Part shown: piece after piece, positions 1 to 6,017 of the stretch
Numbering within the stretch: the first letter of the stretch is position 1
Layout of the letters: the number at the start of each line of letters is the position of its first letter
Assembly: GCA_905370255.1 (NCBI GenBank)
Contig: CAJPKC010000025.1
Coordinates: forward strand, 1-9,711
Reading direction: 5' to 3'
Length of the DNA stretch: 9,711 bases
Source: Streptococcus oralis
Lineage (GTDB): Bacteria > Bacillota > Bacilli > Lactobacillales > Streptococcaceae
Notes under the pieces: model-generated
What the model saw: only the letters and a program-made list of their open reading frames with translations
What the model was told of the DNA's origin: nothing
Database searches by the model: none
Made by a program: the position numbers and the translations under genes

Positions 1-93
1 TTCAGATACAGAGATTAGTATATAAGCCAATATGCTGACCAGTATACTCTGCAAAAACGCTAGAGTTACGTTGTAGAAACCCCTTCCTTCCAA
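1..93 (-). CDS. wchA: Initial sugar-phosphate transferase of the capsule locus, N-terminal fragment (probable WchA/CpsE)
   Basis: Only 31 codons are in the window, open to the left edge. I place the start at a TTG (91-93) because GGGAG (100-104) sits 6 nt upstream and no in-frame ATG is present. The visible peptide begins LEGRGFYNVTLAFLQ, followed by a hydrophobic stretch from about residue 11 to 29 that looks like a first membrane segment. The gene begins 23 nt after the wze stop, in the position where most streptococcal cps loci carry wchA (cpsE). That enzyme is a polytopic membrane transferase that moves glucose-1-phosphate to undecaprenyl phosphate to start the repeat unit. The LAxLQSxLV pattern resembles WchA N-termini as I remember them. 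The conserved C-terminal catalytic domain is outside the window, so a different initial transferase cannot be excluded. Confidence 0.6.
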   Translation of the reverse strand, partial: MEGRGFYNVTLAFLQSILVSILAYILISVSE

Positions 94-99
94 TTTTTA

Positions 100-104
100 C
101 TCCC
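100..104 (-). promoter_or_regulatory. Ribosome binding site deciding the TTG start of the wchA-like gene
   Basis: The minus strand reads GGGAG, then 6 nt, then TTG. This is the only good Shine-Dalgarno/start pair between the wze stop and the window edge. It supports a non-ATG start. Confidence 0.55.
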
Positions 105-116
105 TTTTTTTCCTAC

Positions 117-809
117 TTATTTTTTCCCGTAGGAACCGTAGTTCCCGTATGAACCATATGAACCATATTTTTCAAGCTGAATATTAAATTTATTCAGAAT
201 AACTCCTAAGAATGGTGTTCCTGTTTGCTCTAACTGGTCTTTAGCTTTTTGAACTTCTCTCCGTTTTGTTGCAGAAGCTTCAGTTACCAGGATAGAGGCA
301 TCACATTTTTGTACGATAATAGCCGCATCAATGACAACACCGACAGGGGCTGTATCCACAATGATATAGTCAAAGTATTTGCGTAAAGTTTCAATCATTG
401 CTTCAAATTTGTCACTTTGAAGAAGGGCAGTTGGATTTGGTGAAACAGCACCTGATTGAATGACAAACAAGTTTTCCACATTTGTTTCGCACAAACCGTG
501 CGACAAATCTTTGGTCCCTGATAAGTAGTCTGTTAAACCTGTAATCTTTTCTCGAGACTTGAAGACACCTGACATGACTGAATTACGAATATCGGCATCA
601 ATAAGAAGCGTCTTATAACCTGCACGCGCGAAAGCCCAGGCAATATTGGTTGAAGTGGTAGACTTCCCTTCTCCAGGTCTAACCGAAGAAAGAGCAATCA
701 CTTTGAGACCATCTCCACTCAACTGGATATTGGTCCGTAGAGCGTTATAATACTCTTCAGCTTTTTTTACAGAGTTTAATCGTTGTTGTGATAATTCTAA
801 CTTTGCCAT
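117..809 (-). CDS. wze: Capsule tyrosine-protein kinase Wze (CpsD)
   Basis: This 230-residue BY-kinase is a cytoplasmic autophosphorylating tyrosine kinase that works with the membrane adaptor Wzd to control capsule chain length and export. Visible motifs are Walker A with PGEGKST (residues 45-51, Lys49 for ATP), Walker A' LLIDAD (68-73) and Walker B YIIVDT (148-153). The C-terminus carries five Tyr-Gly-X units with tyrosines at 215, 218, 221, 224 and 227, the usual autophosphorylation cluster. In streptococci the ATPase and the membrane activator are separate proteins, as here. ATG at 809 is preceded by an AGAGG ribosome site, and the gene starts 10 nt after the wzd stop, inside the cps operon. 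Its phosphate is removed by the neighbouring Wzh phosphatase. The tyrosine cluster has one unit more than the (YGX)4 described for pneumococcal CpsD. Confidence 0.95.
   Translation of the reverse strand: MAKLELSQQRLNSVKKAEEYYNALRTNIQLSGDGLKVIALSSVRPGEGKSTTSTNIAWAFARAGYKTLLIDADIRNSVMSGVFKSREKITGLTDYLSGTKDLSHGLCETNVENLFVIQSGAVSPNPTALLQSDKFEAMIETLRKYFDYIIVDTAPVGVVIDAAIIVQKCDASILVTEASATKRREVQKAKDQLEQTGTPFLGVILNKFNIQLEKYGSYGSYGNYGSYGKK
123..167 (-). repeat. Five-unit 9-bp tandem repeat encoding the Wze tyrosine cluster
   Basis: Five consecutive 9-bp units each encode Tyr-Gly-X. The first two (159-167 and 150-158) are identical, TATGGTTCA; the next three differ at synonymous and X positions (TACGGGAAC, TACGGTTCC, TACGGGAAA). 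The unit length keeps the reading frame, so gain or loss of a unit would add or remove one phosphorylatable tyrosine without breaking the gene. Confidence 0.85.
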
Positions 810-819
810 ATTTCCCTCT

Positions 820-1512
820 TTACTTTAATTTCTCAAGATTTGGAATAACACCTAAAAGTGAGATGTGCATAACTTCTTCGATATCTTCTGGACGTTTCAC
901 TCGATCATCCAATAATTCGACTAAAAGCACAACAACTATAACAATTCCTACACCTGCTATAGTGGCCATCATTGTGTTTCGACGAATATTTGGTGAAGAT
1001 GGAGATGTTGCAGGTCTTGCTTCCTCAAGTGTTGTCACATCTGACACTCGTGTTACTGAAATAATCTTCTGAGCCGCTACTTCTCGTAGAGCGTTGGCGA
1101 TACGACTTGCTTCTTCAGGCTTGCCATCTCGAACTGAAATGGATACGATACGAGTATCTGCAGGAACTGTTACTGAAACTTTTTTCCCAAGAGTTTTTGC
1201 ATCAATGGTTAAACTTTGATCAGCTACTACTTTTTCAAGTACATCCTGAGAGAGGATGATTTCACGGTAGTCTTTTACTAGGTAAGCACCCGCCTGCAAA
1301 TCTTGGTTCGTCAAACCTGGCTTATCTGCCTGGTTACGATTAACGACATAGATGCGGGTAGTACTGGTATACTGAGGTTTGATCACAAACGAACTATAAG
1401 CAAACGCTGTTATACCTGCTACTAGTGCAACTAAGGCGATGAGGAATTTTCGTTTCCAAAGCACTTTTACTAATTGCAGTACATCAATTTCAATTTTATC
1501 TTGTTCTTTCAT
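820..1512 (-). CDS. wzd: Capsule biosynthesis membrane adaptor Wzd (CpsC), Wzz-family kinase activator
   Basis: The 230-residue protein (counted from the second of two consecutive ATGs) is the transmembrane activator of Wze and a polysaccharide co-polymerase that influences chain length. It has a short cytoplasmic N-terminus, a first membrane segment at about residues 23-45, an extracellular domain of about 130 residues, a Pro/Ser-rich stretch (RPATSPSSP) before a second membrane segment at about 181-200, and a cytoplasmic tail ending in VIPNLEKLK. This Wzz-like layout is typical of CpsC. AGGAG (1518-1522) is 5 nt from the ATG at 1512 but only 2 nt from the ATG at 1515, so I prefer 1512. The ribosome site overlaps the wzh stop, suggesting translational coupling. 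The gene lies between the phosphatase and the kinase, as expected. Confidence 0.94.
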   Translation of the reverse strand: MKEQDKIEIDVLQLVKVLWKRKFLIALVALVAGITAFAYSSFVIKPQYTSTTRIYVVNRNQADKPGLTNQDLQAGAYLVKDYREIILSQDVLEKVVADQSLTIDAKTLGKKVSVTVPADTRIVSISVRDGKPEEASRIANALREVAAQKIISVTRVSDVTTLEEARPATSPSSPNIRRNTMMATIAGVGIVIVVVLLVELLDDRVKRPEDIEEVMHISLLGVIPNLEKLK

Positions 1513-1517
1513 CATTT

Positions 1518-1522
1518 CTCCT
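1518..1522 (-). promoter_or_regulatory. Ribosome binding site of wzd, overlapping the wzh stop codon
   Basis: AGGAG shares two bases with the TAG stop of wzh (1521-1523). Two adjacent ATGs follow, at 1513-1515 and 1510-1512. The 5-nt spacing to the second is closer to the usual distance and decides the start. Confidence 0.6.
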
Positions 1523-2252
1523 AAATTAGTTGGTCATTTATTATTTTTGATGGATTTGTTTCAAAAAGTTCACGAGCTTTTCCTGATCCGTATTTTTTAG
1601 CAATGAGCTCATAAGCTTCTCTCATATACGGTGGGCGATTATCTAAATTGTGCATATCGCTAGCCACTACATGTACTAAGCCCTTGTCCAAGAAATACCT
1701 AGCACGCTTTTTCATAAACTTGTAGGTGTCACCAAATAGTCGCGGTTTTAAGACACTCGAGCTATTAATCTGCATATAGCAGCCCATATTGATGAGCTCT
1801 CTAACTTTTTTCTCATCGTTTTCCAAGGTGTGATAGCGCTCAATATGAGCAACCACTGGTGTAATCCCTAACATGAGAACTTTGGTCAAGGCGCTATGAA
1901 TATCTCTGTAGGGTGTATTCATGCTAAACTCGATCAAAGCATAACGAGTGTCATTGAGTTTTGGAATGATGTTTTGTTCAAGTTTTTCTAAAACATCACT
2001 TGAAAAATAAATCTCAGCTCCGTACACGATATTCAAATCCGGTGCAATTTCTTGAGCCAACTGTTTAACTTCACTAAAATTAGCTGCAATTTTGTCTTCT
2101 GGTGTTTCAAACATTCCTTTTCTACGATGAGAGGTGGAAACAATGGTTCGAACACCTTGTGCGTAAGCTTCCTCTAAGAGAGCCTTGCTCTCAGCTCTAT
2201 TTTTAGGTCCATCGTCAACATCGAAAACAATATGCGAATGAATGTCAATCAT
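1521..2252 (-). CDS. wzh: Manganese-dependent phosphotyrosine phosphatase Wzh (CpsB), PHP family
   Basis: This 243-residue cytoplasmic enzyme removes phosphate from the Wze tyrosine cluster and so resets the capsule kinase cycle. The start MIDIHSH is chosen because HxH must lie at the very N-terminus in PHP enzymes, the length then equals the usual 243 residues, and AGGA lies about 7 nt upstream; an in-frame ATG at 2315 would extend the protein into the end of wzg and is rejected. Metal ligands are all present at family positions: His5 and His7, Asp14, His42, Glu80 (YGAEIYF), Glu108 (LIEFS), His136 (VAHIERY), and Asp199/His201 (ASDMH). The gene begins 1 nt after the wzg stop and ends 8 nt before wzd, so it is in the operon. 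Nothing suggests loss of activity. Confidence 0.96.
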   Translation of the reverse strand: MIDIHSHIVFDVDDGPKNRAESKALLEEAYAQGVRTIVSTSHRRKGMFETPEDKIAANFSEVKQLAQEIAPDLNIVYGAEIYFSSDVLEKLEQNIIPKLNDTRYALIEFSMNTPYRDIHSALTKVLMLGITPVVAHIERYHTLENDEKKVRELINMGCYMQINSSSVLKPRLFGDTYKFMKKRARYFLDKGLVHVVASDMHNLDNRPPYMREAYELIAKKYGSGKARELFETNPSKIINDQLI

Positions 2253-2253
2253 C

Positions 2254-3702
2254 TTATTTTCCTTCCATGGTATCTTTAATGGCCGCCTTAACAGTCTCCA
2301 AGCTCGTTGGATCAATTTCTAACATGTAAAGATTGCTATCTGGCATAGCGTAAGACGGAAGCCCCATACGTCCAGTACCTTTCAAATCTTGATTGGTAAC
2401 GGTATATTTCCCACCGCTTGCTAATTGAGTATTTACAAGACTAACCATTGTTTCTGGTGGCATATTGGTCTGGATCGAATCCTGCAAACTTTGAATGATG
2501 CTATCGTAATTTTTCAGAGCTTCCGCCGAGGTTAATTTCTGAATAATCGCCGCAATGACTTTTTGTTGGTTACGACCGCGATCCCCATCACCGTTCGTCA
2601 AGGAGTAGCGTTCACGAACAAAACCTAAAGCCAGTTCTGAATCAAGATGGATATTTCCAACCGGGTAGTGTTTGCCATTTGTATGTGCAGTAAACTCTTG
2701 GTCATTATAGACATCAACGCCTCCAAGAAGGTCAATCAACTTCAAGAAAGAGGTGAAATTGAGACGAGCATAGTAGTTCAAGTCGATACCATAAAGATTT
2801 TCTAAGGTATGGATAGAAGCATCTACGCCATAGATACCCGCATGCGTCAACTTATCGTTTTGGTTATTCCCGCCATCTGCGATAGGGACGTAGGCATCTC
2901 GAGGAGTTGTCGTCAAAAGAATCTTCTTGGTATCCTGATTAACTGTCATGATGATATTGACATCTGAGCGTGAAACAGAACTGATAGGACCATAGGTATC
3001 AATCCCACTAATGTAGACATTGAAGGAGTTTCCTGTAGCTACCTTAGGCGCTTCCACTTTCTTGGTCAAATCCTTGGTATAGATTTTCTTAATCTTTTTA
3101 GCATGGTCAGGATATTCCTGTTCAATCAGATTTTCAAAAACGCTGTTTAAGACAATTGCTTTGGTTTCTCCATTTAACAAACTCTTATAGGCTGCTAGGT
3201 AAGAAGAAGCTTCCTCAACTGTCAATTCCTTGCTTTGAGTTGTTTTAATGTCATCTATCAATTTTTGAATATTCTCAGCATCTGTTCCTGTTGGAGCAGT
3301 TACACTAGAAAGTTGAGAAACGTTATTAATCTCACTGTCTGCTAGCACTGCCACACTCATAGAGTAGCTTGAATAATTTGAAGTTGCATTAAATTGATTG
3401 GCGAGTCCAACAAATCGATTTACAGCTACCAAAGCTACAGAGCTAAATAAAACCGAGAGCAATAGGACTATCAAGGTGAACACCTTGGCTTTGCGCTTAA
3501 CGATCAACAAGAGGGATAATAATGCTATGAGCACTAAAACTACTGCCAAGATAATATTAAAATAGCTGACCGCTAAAATCTGATATTTAAAAATCAAAAA
3601 CAATAAAAAAGAAGCTAGAACAGCATAGATTAGCAACAAACCTACATTTAAACTCTGCTGAAACTTACTAGATTTACCTTTTTTAATGCGTCTACTTTTC
3701 AT
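2254..3702 (-). CDS. wzg: LytR-CpsA-Psr (LCP) family protein Wzg (CpsA), capsule-to-peptidoglycan ligase
   Basis: This 482-residue membrane protein is the first gene of the cps operon. LCP enzymes transfer polyprenyl-linked glycopolymer to peptidoglycan on the outer face of the membrane. After a basic N-terminus ([10 protein letters not shown]) there are three membrane segments, about residues 18-39, 43-68 and 73-94, which is the CpsA layout. Next comes an accessory extracellular domain (about 110-220) and the LCP domain (about 225-390). Conserved LCP residues are visible: ISGIDTYG (Asp234), RSDVN (Arg246, Asp248), TPRD (Arg268), and GFVRERY (Arg363, Arg365) with [10 protein letters not shown] (Arg375, Arg377). 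ATG at 3702 has AGAGG 6 nt upstream and lies about 30 nt after an extended -10. The gene is full length with no frame damage. Older literature calls it a transcriptional regulator, but the ligase role is better supported. Confidence 0.95.
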   Translation of the reverse strand: MKSRRIKKGKSSKFQQSLNVGLLLIYAVLASFLLFLIFKYQILAVSYFNIILAVVLVLIALLSLLLIVKRKAKVFTLIVLLLSVLFSSVALVAVNRFVGLANQFNATSNYSSYSMSVAVLADSEINNVSQLSSVTAPTGTDAENIQKLIDDIKTTQSKELTVEEASSYLAAYKSLLNGETKAIVLNSVFENLIEQEYPDHAKKIKKIYTKDLTKKVEAPKVATGNSFNVYISGIDTYGPISSVSRSDVNIIMTVNQDTKKILLTTTPRDAYVPIADGGNNQNDKLTHAGIYGVDASIHTLENLYGIDLNYYARLNFTSFLKLIDLLGGVDVYNDQEFTAHTNGKHYPVGNIHLDSELALGFVRERYSLTNGDGDRGRNQQKVIAAIIQKLTSAEALKNYDSIIQSLQDSIQTNMPPETMVSLVNTQLASGGKYTVTNQDLKGTGRMGLPSYAMPDSNLYMLEIDPTSLETVKAAIKDTMEGK

Positions 3703-3731
3703 GGAACACCTCTACAAAACATTTTAATTTA

Positions 3732-3740
3732 ATTATATCA
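3732..3740 (-). promoter_or_regulatory. Extended -10 promoter of the capsule operon
   Basis: The minus strand reads TGATATAAT, a perfect TATAAT with the TGn extension. The position 17 bp upstream has no TTGACA-like hexamer; TTGATG (3759-3764) is 21 bp away and TTGAGA (3750-3755) only 12 bp away. Transcription would start near 3725, giving a leader of roughly 22 nt before the wzg ATG. No other promoter as good is visible upstream of wzg. Confidence 0.75.
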
Positions 3741-3774
3741 TAAATTGCCTCTCAAGGCCATCAACACCAATCAA

Positions 3775-3810
3775 GAAAGCACTTGCTTTTGGTAAGTGTT
3801 TTCGTTTTTT
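3775..3810 (+). terminator. Terminator-like hairpin oriented on the plus strand
   Basis: A 10-bp stem (arms GAAAGCACTT at 3775-3784 and AAGTGTTTTC at 3794-3803) encloses a 9-nt loop and is followed by GTTTTTT. The one imperfect pair is a G-U wobble only if the plus strand is the RNA; on the minus strand it becomes a C-A mismatch, and no U-run follows. It therefore fits an intrinsic terminator for transcription opposite to every gene in the window. No plus-strand gene is seen that would need it, so the role is unknown. Confidence 0.4.
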
Positions 3811-3818
3811 ATATTTAC

Positions 3819-3860
3819 TATAGTTTTTACTCCTTTTTGTGTTCCCAAAACACAACTATA
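3819..3860. repeat. Nested inverted repeats between the aliD terminator and the capsule promoter
   Basis: An inner perfect inverted repeat has arms TTGTGTT (3837-3843) and AACACAA (3849-3855) with a 5-nt loop. An outer perfect pair, TATAGTT (3819-3825) and AACTATA (3854-3860), surrounds it and shares two bases with the inner arm. It lies about 80 bp upstream of the cps -10, downstream of the aliD terminator in transcription order. It may be a protein-binding site, a fold in a read-through transcript, or a remnant of a lost element; no known family is recognised. Confidence 0.4.
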
Positions 3861-3862
3861 AT

Positions 3863-3896
3863 AAAAAAATAGAGCTCTTAAAAAGCTCCATTTTTT
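3863..3896 (-). terminator. Intrinsic terminator of aliD
   Basis: Directly after the aliD stop, the minus strand forms a GAGCT/AGCTC core stem (3884-3888 with 3872-3876), lengthened on both sides by G-U and A-U pairs, and followed by a run of seven Ts (complement of 3863-3869). An A-run precedes it, so it could also work in the other direction. The wobble pairs exist only in minus-strand RNA, favouring that orientation. It separates aliD from the cps operon. Confidence 0.8.
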
Positions 3897-3897
3897 A

Positions 3898-5856
3898 TTA
3901 TTTAACGTGACTTTCGAATTCTTTTTGACTCTTTTCGACAGAATTTTTACGTTCTTGTTCCCATTTGGCTTTAGCTTCGTCAAATTGAGCAGTTGTTACG
4001 ACTTCGGTTTGCAATTTCATGTACTTGTAGTTACTTCCAGTACCTTTGATTCCGACAAGTGAGTAAGCTCGTGTAAATGGTGTCACACGTGTTACTGAAG
4101 CCCCACCACCATTTGAATTTACAGGGAGCAATAGCGAACTATCAATCAGCCAAGCTTGTGCGTCTGCATAATTTTCATAACGTTTGGCTACGTCTGTATT
4201 TTCTGCATCTGCCGCTTTCAATTTTTGAGTATATTGGTCCAATCCGATACTTGTAATCTTATCAGTATCCTTGCTTGGATCAAGTCCTAAAATCTTGAGA
4301 TAGAATCCATCCTCAGCGTTGAAAGGATTGAGATAAGTTGATGGATCTTGGTAGTCTGCAGACCAACCATCCAAGTTCAAATCATAGTCATGATCAGCTG
4401 TGGTTGGCGCTTGGAATGTCGCATTGGCATAGTCTTCTGTTGAAATTTGAACTACATCAATCACTACATTTTCTGCCCCAAGAGTTGATTCGACAGATTG
4501 TTTAAGCGAATGAATCTTTGGAAGCAAGGTTTTGTTAACTTGGTCTACAGGCAAGTCCAAATGAATCGGGAAGGTCACACCTTGTGCTTCTAGTTCTTTT
4601 TTAGCCTCTGCAAACTGAGCTTGTGCTTTTTCTTTATTGAAGTAGCCGTCTTGAGCGTCTTCAAGATTCATATTTGACCACTGTGTACCATAGTTTACCA
4701 ACTTAGATGAAACTGTCTCACCAAAAGTCTTGTCACCTACTTGCACGAAAGTTGGTGGCACAAGTGTGTTACGAAGAGTGTTTTTAGCCGCTTCTTCTCC
4801 ATTAGACTGAGCCGAATAAGCCGTACGGTCAATGGCAAAGTTGATTGCTTGACGGAAATTTTTATTTAAAATAGCAGCTTGGGTAGCTTGTTTTTGCTCA
4901 TCGCTAGTCTTAGCTGTATGATTGTATGTTTGGCGATTAACGTTAAAATTATAGTACCAAGAAGTCGCATCCTGCAAGCTATAGACGATGTTGTCCTTGT
5001 ATTTTTCCTTTGTCTTAGCAAAGTTTGAACTATTTGGGTAAACACCAGCAGACGAGTAGGCTCCGCTTTCGAAATTACGGATCGTCATATCTTGGTCAGA
5101 ACCATCAACATAAGCCAACTTAACTCTTTCAATCGTCACTTTTTCTTGGTCATAGTAATGAGGGTTCTTCATGTACTCAAGTGATGATTTTGATGTGAAA
5201 TCTTTTAACAAATAGGGACCACTGTAGAGAATGCTGTCTAGTTTCAATTCTCCAAATTCTTTACCTTTAGAAGTCAAGAATTCTTCATTGACTGGAAAGA
5301 GGATACTATTGGTTGTTTTAGAGTTCCAGAATGGTTCTGGACTTGTCAAAGTATATTGGACAGTGTAATCATCTACAGCTTTCACACCAACATTTGAAAA
5401 GTCAGTATTTGCGCCTGTCACATAATCATCTAATCCCTTGATTGAGTTCTGAATCAAATCAAGCGCTTGACTCTTGTTATCCGCTGCATACTTGATACCT
5501 GTGACGAAATCTTGTGCTTTAATTGGGGCGTATTCTTCCCCGTCAGCCGTGAACCATTTAGCATCTTGACGAAGTTTATAAGTGTAAGTCAAACCATCCT
5601 TTGAAACACTCCAATCTTCTGCAAGAGCAGGAATGAGATTTCCATAATTGTCATTTTCAAGCAAACCATCTACCAAGTTGGTTACAACAGCGGTATTATC
5701 ACCAGAGTAGTCCAACAGGTAGTTGAAGGTTGTCGGGTCGGCACCAAATGTTGACGAGTAGGTTTTAACATCTGATGCTGACTTCCCACACGCTGTCAAT
5801 AAGACCGCCGCGGCAAGCGTCAACCCCGCTCCAATCAGTCGTTTTTTGAGTTTCAT
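3898..5856 (-). CDS. aliD: Oligopeptide-binding lipoprotein of the AliA/AliB/AmiA family (AliD-like)
   Basis: This 652-residue SBP family-5 protein captures oligopeptides at the cell surface and hands them to the Ami permease, whose genes are elsewhere. It has a basic signal start (MKLKKRL), a hydrophobic core and the lipobox LTAC with Cys23 as the lipidation site. Family features follow: LVDGLLENDNYGNLIPALAEDW (written here in parts: LVDGLLEND from 61, YGNLIPALAEDW from 71), FNVNRQTYN (about 303), NKNFRQAINFAIDR (331-344) and WSADYQDPSTYLN (498-510). ATG at 5856 lies 10 nt after AAGGAG. It has its own promoter and terminator, so it is monocistronic. The downstream paralogue in the dexB-aliC-aliD order gives the name; the sequence alone shows only that it is an AliB-like member. 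Ligand preference cannot be read from the sequence. Confidence 0.9.
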   Translation of the reverse strand: MKLKKRLIGAGLTLAAAVLLTACGKSASDVKTYSSTFGADPTTFNYLLDYSGDNTAVVTNLVDGLLENDNYGNLIPALAEDWSVSKDGLTYTYKLRQDAKWFTADGEEYAPIKAQDFVTGIKYAADNKSQALDLIQNSIKGLDDYVTGANTDFSNVGVKAVDDYTVQYTLTSPEPFWNSKTTNSILFPVNEEFLTSKGKEFGELKLDSILYSGPYLLKDFTSKSSLEYMKNPHYYDQEKVTIERVKLAYVDGSDQDMTIRNFESGAYSSAGVYPNSSNFAKTKEKYKDNIVYSLQDATSWYYNFNVNRQTYNHTAKTSDEQKQATQAAILNKNFRQAINFAIDRTAYSAQSNGEEAAKNTLRNTLVPPTFVQVGDKTFGETVSSKLVNYGTQWSNMNLEDAQDGYFNKEKAQAQFAEAKKELEAQGVTFPIHLDLPVDQVNKTLLPKIHSLKQSVESTLGAENVVIDVVQISTEDYANATFQAPTTADHDYDLNLDGWSADYQDPSTYLNPFNAEDGFYLKILGLDPSKDTDKITSIGLDQYTQKLKAADAENTDVAKRYENYADAQAWLIDSSLLLPVNSNGGGASVTRVTPFTRAYSLVGIKGTGSNYKYMKLQTEVVTTAQFDEAKAKWEQERKNSVEKSQKEFESHVK

Positions 5857-5899
5857 GATTCATTTTCTCCTTATATGTTAGGTTTTATGACATAATTCT

Positions 5900-5928
5900 A
5901 TTTTATCAAATTTCACCCTAAAAGTAAA
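5900..5928 (-). promoter_or_regulatory. Promoter of aliD
   Basis: The minus strand has TTTACT (5923-5928), a 17-bp spacer and TAAAAT (5900-5905) preceded by TGA, an extended -10. The predicted start site lies about 35 nt upstream of the aliD ATG. It follows the aliC terminator, so aliD can be transcribed independently. Confidence 0.65.
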
Positions 5929-5962
5929 GTTATTTAATTATTTGCCCTCTCGTCAGTATATG

Positions 5963-6003
5963 AAAAAAAGAAAGAAATCCCGCATAAAATCAGGATTTCT
6001 TTC
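5963..6003 (-). terminator. Intrinsic terminator of aliC
   Basis: A perfect 11-bp stem (GAAAGAAATCC and GGATTTCTTTC on either side of a 12-nt loop; arms at 5993-6003 and 5970-5980) is followed on the minus strand by seven Ts. It starts 14 nt after the aliC stop. Confidence 0.92.
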
Positions 6004-6017
6004 ATCGTTGTTTAAGA

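Noticed and set aside
2253..2315. In-frame upstream ATG that would extend Wzh by 21 residues into wzg
   Set aside because: The extension encodes an Arg-rich stretch unlike PHP phosphatases, overlaps the end of wzg, and lacks a ribosome site as good as that before the ATG at 2252. The family length of 243 residues fits the shorter start.
3703..3897. BOX, RUP or insertion-sequence remnant in the aliD/wzg junction
   Set aside because: I looked for the familiar mitis-group repeat signatures and for a transposase fragment and recognised none; the inverted repeats here are short and fit no family I know.
3771..3983. 70-codon minus-strand frame spanning the aliD/wzg junction
   Set aside because: It overlaps the end of aliD in another frame, runs through the aliD terminator and the inverted repeats, and its Lys/Asn-rich composition is that of AT-rich non-coding DNA.
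5765..5863. ATG at 5863 only 3 nt after the aliD ribosome site, opening a 32-codon frame that overlaps the start of aliD
   Set aside because: Spacing is too short for efficient initiation, the peptide has no recognisable feature, and the frame simply shadows the signal-peptide codons. A minor effect on aliD translation cannot be ruled out.
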